DNA of 64,000 nt from NCBI GenBank assembly GCA_039640495.1, contig CP046864.1, forward strand, positions 2,170,001 to 2,234,000. The letters run 5' to 3'. This DNA comes from Rhodobacteraceae bacterium IMCC1335 (lineage in GTDB: Bacteria > Pseudomonadota > Alphaproteobacteria > Rhodobacterales > Rhodobacteraceae). Both the position numbers and the translations under genes were made by a program. Positions 8,483 through 16,366 of the stretch are shown here, piece after piece; the first letter of the stretch is position 1, and each line of letters begins with the position of its first letter. The notes beneath the pieces were generated by a model that saw only the letters and a list, made by a program, of their open reading frames with translations, did no database searches and was not told where the DNA came from.

Positions 8483-9307
8483 TGAAGATAGCGCTTGCTA
8501 TGGAGCCGAATCCGGCACAGCGGGGGCTTGAAAACAGCCTTTCATTTTCTAAGATTTACAACGGCGGCACACCATGATTGCGCTGAGAAAGTTTCTTGCA
8601 AACGCTGAAAATTGAATACGCCAAAAGAGGAAAATGCTCCCTTTTGGCAATCATCAGGTCAAAATCTGTTGAAAATCGCGGCCAATTGCCAAAACTTCGC
8701 TGCGGATATGTGGTGAGGCGGCAAAACACAGTCTCGACCAGATGCGTTTAGGTGCTGTTCGCGCTCAACGCCATCTAAATAAAAAAAACATCCCCCCTCG
8801 CGCTTTTGATCTATGCAGGCTTTGCACCAATCGCCAATCAGAAATAATTTGGGTTCAATTAAATTCGAAATATTTAGATCTCTTTCGACGCCATATAACT
8901 TTGGGAAAAATCAGTTGTCAGAAATACCAAATTGATAATTATGCCGTGGCATTATTACCAAGCCACAGTGATTTTAAGGGCAAAGGGCCATAACCAGAGC
9001 TACTGAAATACACGCGCCTGTAAGATGTGTCATTAACCCCATATGCATTCTTATTTACCTCTGAAAAGCTATTTTAGCTCAAAAATAACCGACTGTTTTT
9101 TAAAACTCACTAAAATCAAACCTCAAATGTCCCCGTCAGAACAAATCTTACGATCTTTACAAAAGCGAGGTAGATCAAAACCACAACTGCGCGGCCACAC
9201 ACCCGCCAAAATTTATCAAAAAATCGCCTTCGATGAACCAAAGGCAGGGTGGAAGCAACTTGTTTTCACAAAATTTGACCGCGGCGCCCTGCCCTATTGG
9301 AACATCC
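8483..9307. other. Long stretch after tmRNA without a supported gene
   Basis: About 825 bases with several short open frames on both strands, none with a recognisable protein family or a good ribosome-binding site. Base composition is more AT-rich than the neighbouring genes. No tRNA, terminator or repeat structure was recognised. It may hold old gene remnants or small RNAs that cannot be called from sequence alone. Confidence 0.4.
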
Positions 9308-9406
9308 TCACAAATATAAACCGCGTGACTTTTCAGTGTGGCATGCGGCTGATTTATCAAATGAAGCCAAGAATTTTCGGCTAAGCTGCAATACAAATTT
9401 AGACAT
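9308..9406 (-). CDS. Candidate small protein of 32 residues
   Basis: On the reverse strand an ATG at 9406 is preceded by AAAGGAGAG four bases upstream, one of the strongest ribosome-binding sites in the window. The frame reads MSKFVLQLSRKFLASFDKSA and then ACHTEKSRGLYL to a TGA at 9308. It is basic, with a possible amphipathic N-terminal helix. I do not recognise a family. It stands alone in a long gene-poor interval, which makes the good translation signal harder to dismiss, but so short a frame could be chance. Confidence 0.4.
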   Translation of the reverse strand: MSKFVLQLSRKFLASFDKSAACHTEKSRGLYL

Positions 9407-9626
9407 AGTACTCTCCTTTATCTGCCACAGAGATAGTGCAGATCTCGCAGGTTAGTTAGATCTGCCGATACATACCCGCTATGCAAAAACAACTGGGCAT
9501 TCTATCAAGCCGCAGGCCGATTTCTGCCATTCGCAATTTGTTACAGCCCCTCAGGCAACCTGTTCAAAACCAAAACTATCTGCAAGACTGTTGCAAGATG
9601 TGATGGAGACGTGAGAGGGGGCGCAA

Positions 9627-9974
9627 ATGATCGCCATAATTTTTGAAGTTATACCAGCAGCTGGGCGCAAGCAGGATTATCTAGATATCGCCGCCGCTAT
9701 GCGCCCGATGGTAGAAGAGATTGAAGGCTTTATAAGCGTTGAGCGCTTTCAGAGCATGAGCAACCCCGACAAGCTCTTATCTATTTCCTTTTTTGAAGAT
9801 CAAGCCGCCGTCGACCGATGGCGCGCGCTGGCCGAGCATCGGGCCGCGCAAAGATTGGGTCGAGAAGGGATATTTTCAGATTACCGGCTGAAAGTCACCC
9901 ATGTTTTGCGGGATTATGGCATGCACCAGCGTGCTGAAGCGCCCGCAGACAGCCGTTCCCATCATGATACTTAA
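9627..9974 (+). CDS. Antibiotic biosynthesis monooxygenase (ABM) domain protein
   Basis: A 115-residue ferredoxin-like-fold protein of the ABM family. The core (residues 2-95) shows the usual strand IAIIFEVIPAAGR, then EEIEGFISVERFQS, LLSISFFEDQAAVDRWRALAEH and a final strand YRLKVTHVLRDY. The family includes cofactor-free monooxygenases and heme-degrading enzymes. The conserved FF-x-D-x2-A-V-x2-W pattern is kept, but the substrate cannot be inferred. A GAGAGGGGG site precedes the ATG at 9627. It appears to be a single-gene unit. Confidence 0.85.
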   Translation: MIAIIFEVIPAAGRKQDYLDIAAAMRPMVEEIEGFISVERFQSMSNPDKLLSISFFEDQAAVDRWRALAEHRAAQRLGREGIFSDYRLKVTHVLRDYGMHQRAEAPADSRSHHDT

Positions 9975-10036
9975 AAACGGTCTTCTTGCATTTTGCGCCG
10001 ATGTTGGGGATTTACCGCCGCCTTCGGACAGGGCGC

Positions 10037-10052
10037 ACATTTTGTAAAATGT
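10037..10052. promoter_or_regulatory. Perfect AT-rich palindrome upstream of sspB
   Basis: ACATTTT-GT-AAAATGT is a perfect inverted repeat, 160 bases before the sspB start. It could be an operator for a dimeric regulator. No family is assigned and there is no further support. Confidence 0.3.
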
Positions 10053-10212
10053 CTTCTCGGATATTCCTAAACTCTGCTTCGGCATGCCACGAAAATCGGC
10101 CGTAGACCCGCGATTATCAGCTTAAATCGAAAATCTTTGGGATTTGTCGCCGAGCACTCTTTCACAATGCGCAAAACCTTTTATTGTGGGTGCAAATAAG
10201 CAGGGGATCGAG

Positions 10213-10713
10213 ATGAACGGCGGTTTAGACTACGGAAATATCATGAATCGGGCGATGCGCGGCTTTATAAAAGAAGTTTTGCAACGCGTGGCCGATAACG
10301 GGCTTCCAGGAGAGCATCATTTCTTCATTACCTTGGATACAATGCATCCTGATGTTGAAATCGCCGATTGGCTGGTAACGCGTTATCCCGACGAAATCAC
10401 CATCGTCATGCAGCATTGGTTCGAAAACCTCGTGGTTCAAGAGGATGGATTTTCCGTAACGCTCAGCTTTGGCGATGAACCCGAAGCGCTTTATATCCCC
10501 TATGCCTCGATTATAACCTTCGTGGATCCCTCAGTCGAATTCGGAGTTCGGTTTGAAAAAAACGATGAGGAGGATTCTGATGAAGACTTGGATCCCCAGG
10601 AAACGCCAGAAAGACCGCTGGAGGTTCTTGGATTAAATGAGCCCGAGCTTAAGAAATCCAACAGCGACACACAAAAAGCAGATGTGGTCAGCTTGGACAG
10701 CTTTCGGAAATAA
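10213..10713 (+). CDS. sspB: SspB-type ClpXP adaptor
   Basis: A 166-residue alphaproteobacterial SspB homologue. SspB binds ssrA-tagged proteins and delivers them to the ClpXP protease. The folded domain (about 1-115) begins LDYGNIMNRAMRGFIKEVL and has HFFITLDTMHPDVEIADWL, YPDEITIVMQHWFENL and LYIPYASIITFVDPSVEFG. An acidic linker and a short C-terminal tail (DVVSLDSFRK), the likely ClpX-docking segment, follow. The ATG at 10213 is chosen over the upstream in-frame ATG at 10144 because family members start at MNGGLDYG and an AGGGGA element precedes it. It sits 1.7 kb downstream of the tmRNA gene, whose tag it should recognise. Confidence 0.92.
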   Translation: MNGGLDYGNIMNRAMRGFIKEVLQRVADNGLPGEHHFFITLDTMHPDVEIADWLVTRYPDEITIVMQHWFENLVVQEDGFSVTLSFGDEPEALYIPYASIITFVDPSVEFGVRFEKNDEEDSDEDLDPQETPERPLEVLGLNEPELKKSNSDTQKADVVSLDSFRK

Positions 10714-10828
10714 ATACGCCGCTTAAACCAAACAAAATAAACCCTTAAATTTATATAAAGCGGGATATTGCTCAGGCAGCAACTCGACTTTAAAAGCGAT
10801 AGAAATAACCCAAACCGGAGATCCCCCC

Positions 10829-12223
10829 ATGACAGAGACCAGAACAGAAACCGACAGCTTTGGTCCGTTAGAGGTTGATCATACCAAATATTGGGGCGCC
10901 CAAACGCAACGCTCGATCTTAAACTTCCCGATCGGATGGGAGCGCCAGCCTATTGCAATTATTCGCGCCTTAGGGGTGATTAAGCGCGCCTGCGCAGAAG
11001 CCAATCTAGAACTTGGCAGTTTGGACAGCGCGCGCGCAACCGCGATCATCGAGGCGGCTACGGAAGTGATCGACGGCAAGTTTGACGATAATTTTCCCTT
11101 GGTGGTTTGGCAGACGGGCTCGGGCACCCAATCCAACATGAATGCAAATGAAGTAATCGCCAATAGAGCGATCGAGCTGATGGGTGGCACGATCGGCTCA
11201 AAAGAGCCGGTGCATCCCAATGATCACTGCAATATGGGCCAATCCTCAAATGATACATTCCCAACCGCCATGCATATTGCCACCGCGATGACTGCCGAAA
11301 AGGTTTTGCTGCCCGGTTTGCAAAAACTGCATAAGGCCCTTTTGGTGAAAATTGAGGCCTTTGAGGGCATCATCAAAATTGGCCGCACGCATACCCAAGA
11401 TGCAACGCCGCTGACTTTATCACAGGAGTTTTCAGGCTATGCGCATCAAGTTGCGATGGCGATCAAGCGGATCAAAACCAGCCTTACAGATATTTATGAA
11501 TTGGCCCAAGGCGGTACCGCGGTGGGTACCGGCCTGAATACCAAACATGGTTGGGATGTTCTTGTCGCCCGCAATATGGCGAAAATCACGGGTTTGCCCT
11601 TTGTGACAGCGCCAAATAAATTCGAGGCCTTGGCAGCGCATGATGCGATGGTAGAAATATCGGGCAGCTTAAAAACAGCGGCAGCCAGCTTGTTTAAAAT
11701 TGCCAATGACATTCGTTTGCTCGGCTCAGGCCCCCGCTGCGGGCTTGGTGAATTGATCTTGCCCGAGAATGAACCTGGCAGTTCGATCATGCCGGGCAAA
11801 GTAAACCCAACACAATGCGAAGCCCTCACGCAAGTCTGCGCGCAAGTGTTTGGCAATGATGCCGCTGTCGGGTTTGCTGGTAGCCAAGGGCATTTCGAAC
11901 TGAACGTCTATAAACCCATGATGGCCTATAACGTGTTGCAATCGATGCAGCTGCTTGGCGATGCATGCAATGCCTTCACCGATAATTTGATCGATGGGTT
12001 GGAAGCCGATGAAACCCGTATCGACAAACTGATGCGCGAAAGCTTGATGCTGGTCACCGCTTTGGCGCCTGAGATTGGCTATGACAACGCCACAAAAGTT
12101 GCCAAAACAGCGCATAAAAACGGCACCACTTTAAAACAAGAAGCCATCGCGCTTGGATTTGTGGATGCAGAAACTTTCGAACGGGTGGTACGCCCAGAAA
12201 ACATGGTCGGGCCCAAAGCATGA
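10829..12223 (+). CDS. fumC: Class II fumarate hydratase
   Basis: A 464-residue homotetrameric, iron-independent fumarase that interconverts fumarate and L-malate in the TCA cycle. It shows the N-terminal [23 protein letters not shown], the substrate-site segments [15 protein letters not shown] and [12 protein letters not shown], and [10 protein letters not shown]. The superfamily signature [11 protein letters not shown] lies near residue 320. Length is normal. The stop overlaps the start of the next small gene (ATGA). Confidence 0.97.
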   Translation: MTETRTETDSFGPLEVDHTKYWGAQTQRSILNFPIGWERQPIAIIRALGVIKRACAEANLELGSLDSARATAIIEAATEVIDGKFDDNFPLVVWQTGSGTQSNMNANEVIANRAIELMGGTIGSKEPVHPNDHCNMGQSSNDTFPTAMHIATAMTAEKVLLPGLQKLHKALLVKIEAFEGIIKIGRTHTQDATPLTLSQEFSGYAHQVAMAIKRIKTSLTDIYELAQGGTAVGTGLNTKHGWDVLVARNMAKITGLPFVTAPNKFEALAAHDAMVEISGSLKTAAASLFKIANDIRLLGSGPRCGLGELILPENEPGSSIMPGKVNPTQCEALTQVCAQVFGNDAAVGFAGSQGHFELNVYKPMMAYNVLQSMQLLGDACNAFTDNLIDGLEADETRIDKLMRESLMLVTALAPEIGYDNATKVAKTAHKNGTTLKQEAIALGFVDAETFERVVRPENMVGPKA

Positions 12224-12396
12224 GCCGAGCGATCAATCTCAACCAATTTCGAAAAGCAAAACAAGCCGCTCAGAAAAAAAATGAAGCCGCTGAAAACGCG
12301 GTGAAATTTGGGCGGACAAAGGTCCAGAAAAAGGCAGACCAAAATGCGCAAAATCGTCTAGACGCGCATCTTGAGGGGCATAAAATCGATCGATGA
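12220..12396 (+). CDS. DUF4169 small basic protein
   Basis: A 58-residue Lys/Gln/Ala-rich protein starting [20 protein letters not shown] and ending LEGHKIDR, the pattern of DUF4169. It probably forms one long helix. Its ATG overlaps the fumC TGA and its own TGA overlaps the next ATG, so all three genes are likely translationally coupled. Function is unknown. The order fumC, DUF4169, ribbon-helix-helix protein recurs in Rhodobacteraceae as far as I recall. Confidence 0.8.
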   Translation: MSRAINLNQFRKAKQAAQKKNEAAENAVKFGRTKVQKKADQNAQNRLDAHLEGHKIDR

Positions 12397-12629
12397 GCCT
12401 CAAGCCTAAAAAACGCTCATTAACCTTGCGCGGCCATCGCACAAGCGTTTCGCTTGAAGATAGGTTTTGGACCGCTTTTCGCCAAATTGCCGCAGATGAA
12501 AACCTGGCCATCAACGCATTGGCAGCCAAAATAGATGAAGAGCGCCCCTTCGAAGAAGGTTTGGCAAGCGCAATTCGCGATTATGTTTTACAATATTATA
12601 TGCGATTGAGCCGCGATAACGATAATTAA
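12393..12629 (+). CDS. Ribbon-helix-helix domain protein
   Basis: A 78-residue protein with an RHH-type fold: the strand KRSLTLRGHRTSVSLEDRFW followed by two helices (FRQIAADENLAINALAAKIDEER and LASAIRDYVLQYYMRL). Such small proteins usually bind DNA as dimers through the strand. It overlaps the DUF4169 gene by four bases (ATGA) and ends the fumC operon. The target is unknown. Autoregulation or control of fumC is possible but unsupported by any visible operator. Confidence 0.8.
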   Translation: MSLKPKKRSLTLRGHRTSVSLEDRFWTAFRQIAADENLAINALAAKIDEERPFEEGLASAIRDYVLQYYMRLSRDNDN

Positions 12630-12669
12630 CATTCGTTCCTGCGGGAAATCATGCGCTACTGCAACGGCC

Positions 12670-14022
12670 TTAGCGGGGATCAAAACGCAGATAAATTCCT
12701 GACCTCGCCCGTAAAGTGAGATGCGCCAAGGGCTGCGGAACCGGCAAATCGCGGCAGCTTAAACGATATTTCTGAACGATACGCGCCAAGAGGTAAGGCC
12801 CTTCAACCATCGCAAACCCTGCACCAGGGCAGATGCGTGGCCCGGAAGAAAATGGCAAAAAGGCCTGACGCTGGCAGTCAGCGGCCGGCATTTCTTGCCA
12901 ACGCAAGGGGTCAAATTCATCCGGACGTTCCCAGATCCGATTGTGCCGCTGCACATACCAAGGGCTAATTATGATCAGGCTATTTTTAGGCACGCGGCGG
13001 CCCCGAAAAACTTCGCCCGTTTGCCCAACCTCGCGCACCATCATCGGCACGGGGGGATAAAGGCGCAGCGTCTCGCGAAATACATCACGCGTGAACGACA
13101 GGTTTCGCATTGCGGCAAAATCGTCTGAACCCATCAGATGAGAGGCTTCCTGCGCCACTTGATCTTGAAACTGGGGATAGCGCGCCAGCAAATATAACGC
13201 CCAACTGAGCGCGGCAGCGCTGGTTTCATGGCCCGCAAGAAAGAAAATCATCACCTGATCGACCATTTCAGATAGGGAGAGCCGCGTTCCTGTTTCCGGA
13301 TCTTGCGTGCTCAACAGCCGCGTCGCCAAGTCTTGCGGTGCGCGGCCTGCAGCAATCTGGTCTTGTCGCATATGGGTCAGATGCGTGATCAAACGCCTGA
13401 TTTCAAGCGCCGATCTCTTCACTCGACGATTTTGCCAAAATGGCAGCCATCGCAGCGCGGGCACCAGCGCAGCCAGATTGGCAACCGGTTGTTGACGCTG
13501 ATAGGTTCGAAAAGCGTCAAATACTTTGCTCGCAGTCTTATCTTCGATTGGAACAGAAAAAAGCGTGCGAAAAATCACATCTGCAGCCAACTTGCTGGCC
13601 AATGGCTCTACATCGGCCGTTCCGGACGAAAGCTCGGCGAGGAACGCATCAGCGGCGGCTTGCATGGCCGGAAAAGCCTGTTTGAGCCGCCCCCCCTCAA
13701 AGGCAGGGTTCACAATGCGCCGCTGCCGTTGCCAAGTGCTGCCCGTGGTCAAAAAAACACTGTCACCCAACAAAGAATATAAGCCCGTCGCAATCCGCGA
13801 AGATTTTGGGAAATCATCCGGGCGCTGCTGCAAAACCAGTTGGATTAAGGCCGGTTGGTTGATCAAAAAGGAATGAAAAAAAGCTGTTCGAAATTCGGCC
13901 ATCCAAGCGCGATACAGATGGTTAGGTTGCGCGGATATTATATCTTGGCGAAAGGCCTTCAAATACTTCAAAAAAGAATATTTTTCAGGTCTTGAATGGG
14001 GCTTTGGGGGCAGGTCGATCAC
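12670..14022 (-). CDS. Cytochrome P450
   Basis: A 450-residue soluble P450. The I-helix oxygen-binding motif AGHETS is at 263-268, the K-helix ExxR (ETLR) at 317-320, and the heme-binding loop FSSGPRICPG at 391-400 with Cys398 as the axial ligand. There is no membrane anchor. The I-helix AGHETS and loop FSSGPRxCxG place it with bacterial class-I P450s related to fatty-acid or terpene hydroxylases. No ferredoxin or reductase gene is adjacent. The start overlaps the upstream hydrolase gene by four bases (ATGA), so the two are coupled and may act on the same hydrophobic substrate. Confidence 0.95.
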   Translation of the reverse strand: MIDLPPKPHSRPEKYSFLKYLKAFRQDIISAQPNHLYRAWMAEFRTAFFHSFLINQPALIQLVLQQRPDDFPKSSRIATGLYSLLGDSVFLTTGSTWQRQRRIVNPAFEGGRLKQAFPAMQAAADAFLAELSSGTADVEPLASKLAADVIFRTLFSVPIEDKTASKVFDAFRTYQRQQPVANLAALVPALRWLPFWQNRRVKRSALEIRRLITHLTHMRQDQIAAGRAPQDLATRLLSTQDPETGTRLSLSEMVDQVMIFFLAGHETSAAALSWALYLLARYPQFQDQVAQEASHLMGSDDFAAMRNLSFTRDVFRETLRLYPPVPMMVREVGQTGEVFRGRRVPKNSLIIISPWYVQRHNRIWERPDEFDPLRWQEMPAADCQRQAFLPFSSGPRICPGAGFAMVEGPYLLARIVQKYRLSCRDLPVPQPLAHLTLRARSGIYLRFDPR

Positions 14023-15212
14023 GCGATTTCTCTATAGCGGTTATAGGCGATCTTTTGCACTTGTTTTGACGGCTTGCGATTGCAGAAGCGTTTGCGCAAG
14101 CTGATCGGGCCGGCTGTAATCGCGAAGTAATCATAATGGCGCGTCTCATCAAAGGCGCATAGATATTGAAAATGCAGTTTGAAAAACCGCCATCGTAAGC
14201 GCCGCCACCGCGTGGGGGACAGCGCCTGCGAGAAGGCCGCGGATAAAACCAACGGGCCAGTTTGTCCTGCCAATGGTAGCGCAGATACCGCAACCGGATC
14301 GCAGAGGGAAAAAGAGCAGCCATCACCCGGAGCCGTAATATCCACCCAGTAAATAGCAGTGCTGCGCGAAATGTCGTATAAATCACGCCGCAATTGGCCT
14401 GCATTGGGAAGAAAAGCCGCCATGGGGATCACTTGACCAAGCGATAGAAACCCAACGTTAGCTTGTGCCTCATCTAAGGCGGCAGAGCGCTCAATCTGCG
14501 CCAAAGCGCTGATCGCAATATGCGCGCCGGATGAATGGCCCACCACCAATATTTCATCCCAATTTTCCTTGAGTGCATTTTCGATACGGGCGCTAAAGGC
14601 AGTGATGCGCTGTTGCAAAGACGCGGGATAAGCACCTCTTAACTGGGCGGAAAAGGCAAAATCCTGCATCAAATAATAGGCAAAAAAGATCCGGTCCAAC
14701 GCCTTAAAGCCGCGTAAAACAGCAATAAAAACAAAGCTGGCGAAAAGTACGCTCAACCAAAAATTGCTGAAATTCAAACTTACAAGCCAAGCCGTAAAAA
14801 GCGCAATAAACAGCTGGCCCAGCAGCATCACCACAGGATAAAGCGCGGCAATAACCGGCCCTTTGCGCATTTGAACCAAATCAAAAAAGGCGCGGCTATA
14901 GATATAGATCCAGAGCGTTTGAAACAGGGCCAAATAGGTGCGCAAGATGCCGGCAGACATGGCGTGTTTGACAAGATCAGACCAGCCTAAAACGATAAAA
15001 GCGGCGAAGGTCCTGTGACCCTCAAACACAGAATCCACGACCCAATCTGCGCCCAAAGCGGGATCGGGTGGCAATTGAGAAATCTGATACCCAGCCAAGG
15101 CAGCTTGTCGCTTTGCTTCCTTGCGATACAATTCACGATAGCGGCGCAGGGGAAAAGGATCAAACCCCGGTACGTAAAAAATCAATCGCCGTGTAACGTC
15201 TTGTGCCTGCAT
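14019..15212 (-). CDS. Membrane-associated alpha/beta-hydrolase-like protein
   Basis: A 397-residue protein of unknown role. The N-terminus (LIFYVPGFDPFP) resembles the first strand and oxyanion region of lipase-like hydrolases. Two hydrophobic segments lie near 117-142 and 150-168. Strand-nucleophile motif GHSSGAH at 225-231 gives Ser227 as the probable nucleophile, and His near HYDYFAITA may complete a triad. The unusual feature is a membrane hairpin inserted between the first strand and the nucleophile elbow. The ATG at 15212 has GGAAAGGA upstream; an ATG at 15248 would add 12 residues. It is translationally coupled to the P450. Confidence 0.7.
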   Translation of the reverse strand: MQAQDVTRRLIFYVPGFDPFPLRRYRELYRKEAKRQAALAGYQISQLPPDPALGADWVVDSVFEGHRTFAAFIVLGWSDLVKHAMSAGILRTYLALFQTLWIYIYSRAFFDLVQMRKGPVIAALYPVVMLLGQLFIALFTAWLVSLNFSNFWLSVLFASFVFIAVLRGFKALDRIFFAYYLMQDFAFSAQLRGAYPASLQQRITAFSARIENALKENWDEILVVGHSSGAHIAISALAQIERSAALDEAQANVGFLSLGQVIPMAAFLPNAGQLRRDLYDISRSTAIYWVDITAPGDGCSFSLCDPVAVSALPLAGQTGPLVLSAAFSQALSPTRWRRLRWRFFKLHFQYLCAFDETRHYDYFAITAGPISLRKRFCNRKPSKQVQKIAYNRYREIA

Positions 15213-15259
15213 TGCCCCATCCTTTCCAACGCGCAAAGCGCATTGCAACGATGAAAAGC

Positions 15260-16009
15260 CTATCCAAGCGCGCCAAGCGCAGGAAACCGCTCAAGCAACC
15301 AATAAGACAGATCAGAAAACCCACCTGTCAACATCAATAACCCGATGGTCCATAACAGCAGCCCCATGATCCGCTCGATCTGATGCATATGCCGTTTCAT
15401 CCAACCCAGCGTAGCAGTCAATTTTGACAAAAAAGCGGCAACAAGCAAAAATGGCAGCCCCAAGCCCAAGGCGTAAACTGCCATTAAAATGGTGCCGCGG
15501 GCAATCGACGCCTCGCTGGCTGCCAAAGATAATATCGCGCCCAGTTGTGGCCCGATACAGGGCGTCCAGCCAAAGGCAAAGGCCAGCCCCAATATATATG
15601 CACCAAACGAAGATCCGCCGCGATCTCCTACATCAAAGCGCGCCTCGCGATCCAAGAACCCAATTCGAATAACGCTTAAAAAATGCAGCCCAAAAAGCAT
15701 CACCAAAAGCCCGGCCAGCGTGTTAAAACTGCTTTGATAATTTAAAAACAACATGCCAAAGGCTGATGCCGTAAAGCCCAAAAGTAAAAACACCGTCGAC
15801 AATCCAAGGACAAAAAACAAAGCCGGCAATACAGCCGATTTAGAGGCAGATTTATCCGTCAATTCAGTCGCTGAAATTCCACTCATATATGCCAAATAGG
15901 GCGGAACGACTGGCAACACACAAGGGCTCAAAAAGGATAGAATGCCTGCCAGAAATGCAACCAACATTCCAGGCAGCAAACCCGCATCAATTATGTCAAT
16001 TCCAAACAT
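15260..16009 (-). CDS. ccdA: Cytochrome c biogenesis protein CcdA
   Basis: A 249-residue inner-membrane protein with six helices that passes electrons from cytoplasmic thioredoxin to periplasmic thiol proteins for cytochrome c maturation. It has the two helix motifs with redox cysteines, LSFLSPCVLPVVPPYLAY near residue 30 and FGWTPCIGPQLG near residue 150, and the family length. The ATG at 16009 follows a GGGGG element. It is 47 bases upstream of the hydrolase gene on the same strand, so the transcript may run on into the P450 pair. Confidence 0.93.
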   Translation of the reverse strand: MFGIDIIDAGLLPGMLVAFLAGILSFLSPCVLPVVPPYLAYMSGISATELTDKSASKSAVLPALFFVLGLSTVFLLLGFTASAFGMLFLNYQSSFNTLAGLLVMLFGLHFLSVIRIGFLDREARFDVGDRGGSSFGAYILGLAFAFGWTPCIGPQLGAILSLAASEASIARGTILMAVYALGLGLPFLLVAAFLSKLTATLGWMKRHMHQIERIMGLLLWTIGLLMLTGGFSDLSYWLLERFPALGALG

Positions 16010-16100
16010 CAAACCCCCGCTTCTTGCGTTCCATCTAGGCCAGCATAGGGCTAATCACAAGTCAGTGGACTTCTTTAGAGTAAAATAATATCTCGGCCTC

Positions 16101-16325
16101 ATGATTACAAAACTCGATACGAAGGGTCTTTTATGCCCTCTGCCCGTGTTAAAAGCCCGCAAAACGCTTTCTAAGCTTGTGCGGGGCGATATCCTTCACG
16201 TGTTTGCGACGGATCCGGCCGCGATTGTTGACATGCCGCATTATTGCACAGAATCGGGCCATATTTTGTTGGAAATAGAAGAGCAGAGTGACGGGGTTAC
16301 CCTGTATAAAATCGAAAAAAACTGA
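16101..16325 (+). CDS. TusA/SirA-family sulfur carrier protein
   Basis: A 74-residue protein with the family start LDTKGLLCPLPVLKARKTL. Cys12 in the CPxP motif is the persulfide-carrying residue. TusA-type proteins relay sulfur from cysteine desulfurases to tRNA thiolation or molybdenum cofactor enzymes. This one could instead be a YedF-like relative. It is a single gene, convergent with rne. Confidence 0.88.
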   Translation: MITKLDTKGLLCPLPVLKARKTLSKLVRGDILHVFATDPAAIVDMPHYCTESGHILLEIEEQSDGVTLYKIEKN

Positions 16326-16366
16326 GCCCGCCTGCCCCAGTTTACGTGAGGCAGGCGCATATCTCA
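16322..16366. terminator. Nested hairpin between convergent tusA-like gene and rne
   Basis: GCCTGCC at 16330-16336 pairs with GGCAGGC at 16350-16356, and outer arms CTGAG (16322-16326) and CTCAG (16362-16366) also match. There is no T tract, so a stall or processing hairpin serving both convergent genes is more likely than a classic terminator. Confidence 0.5.

Noticed and set aside
8742..8993. Open frame of 83 codons after the tmRNA
   Set aside because: Composition and lack of a start signal suggest chance; no domain was recognised.
9043..9384. Open frame of 113 codons on the plus strand
   Set aside because: No family resemblance and no ribosome-binding site; it overlaps the better-signalled small frame on the other strand.
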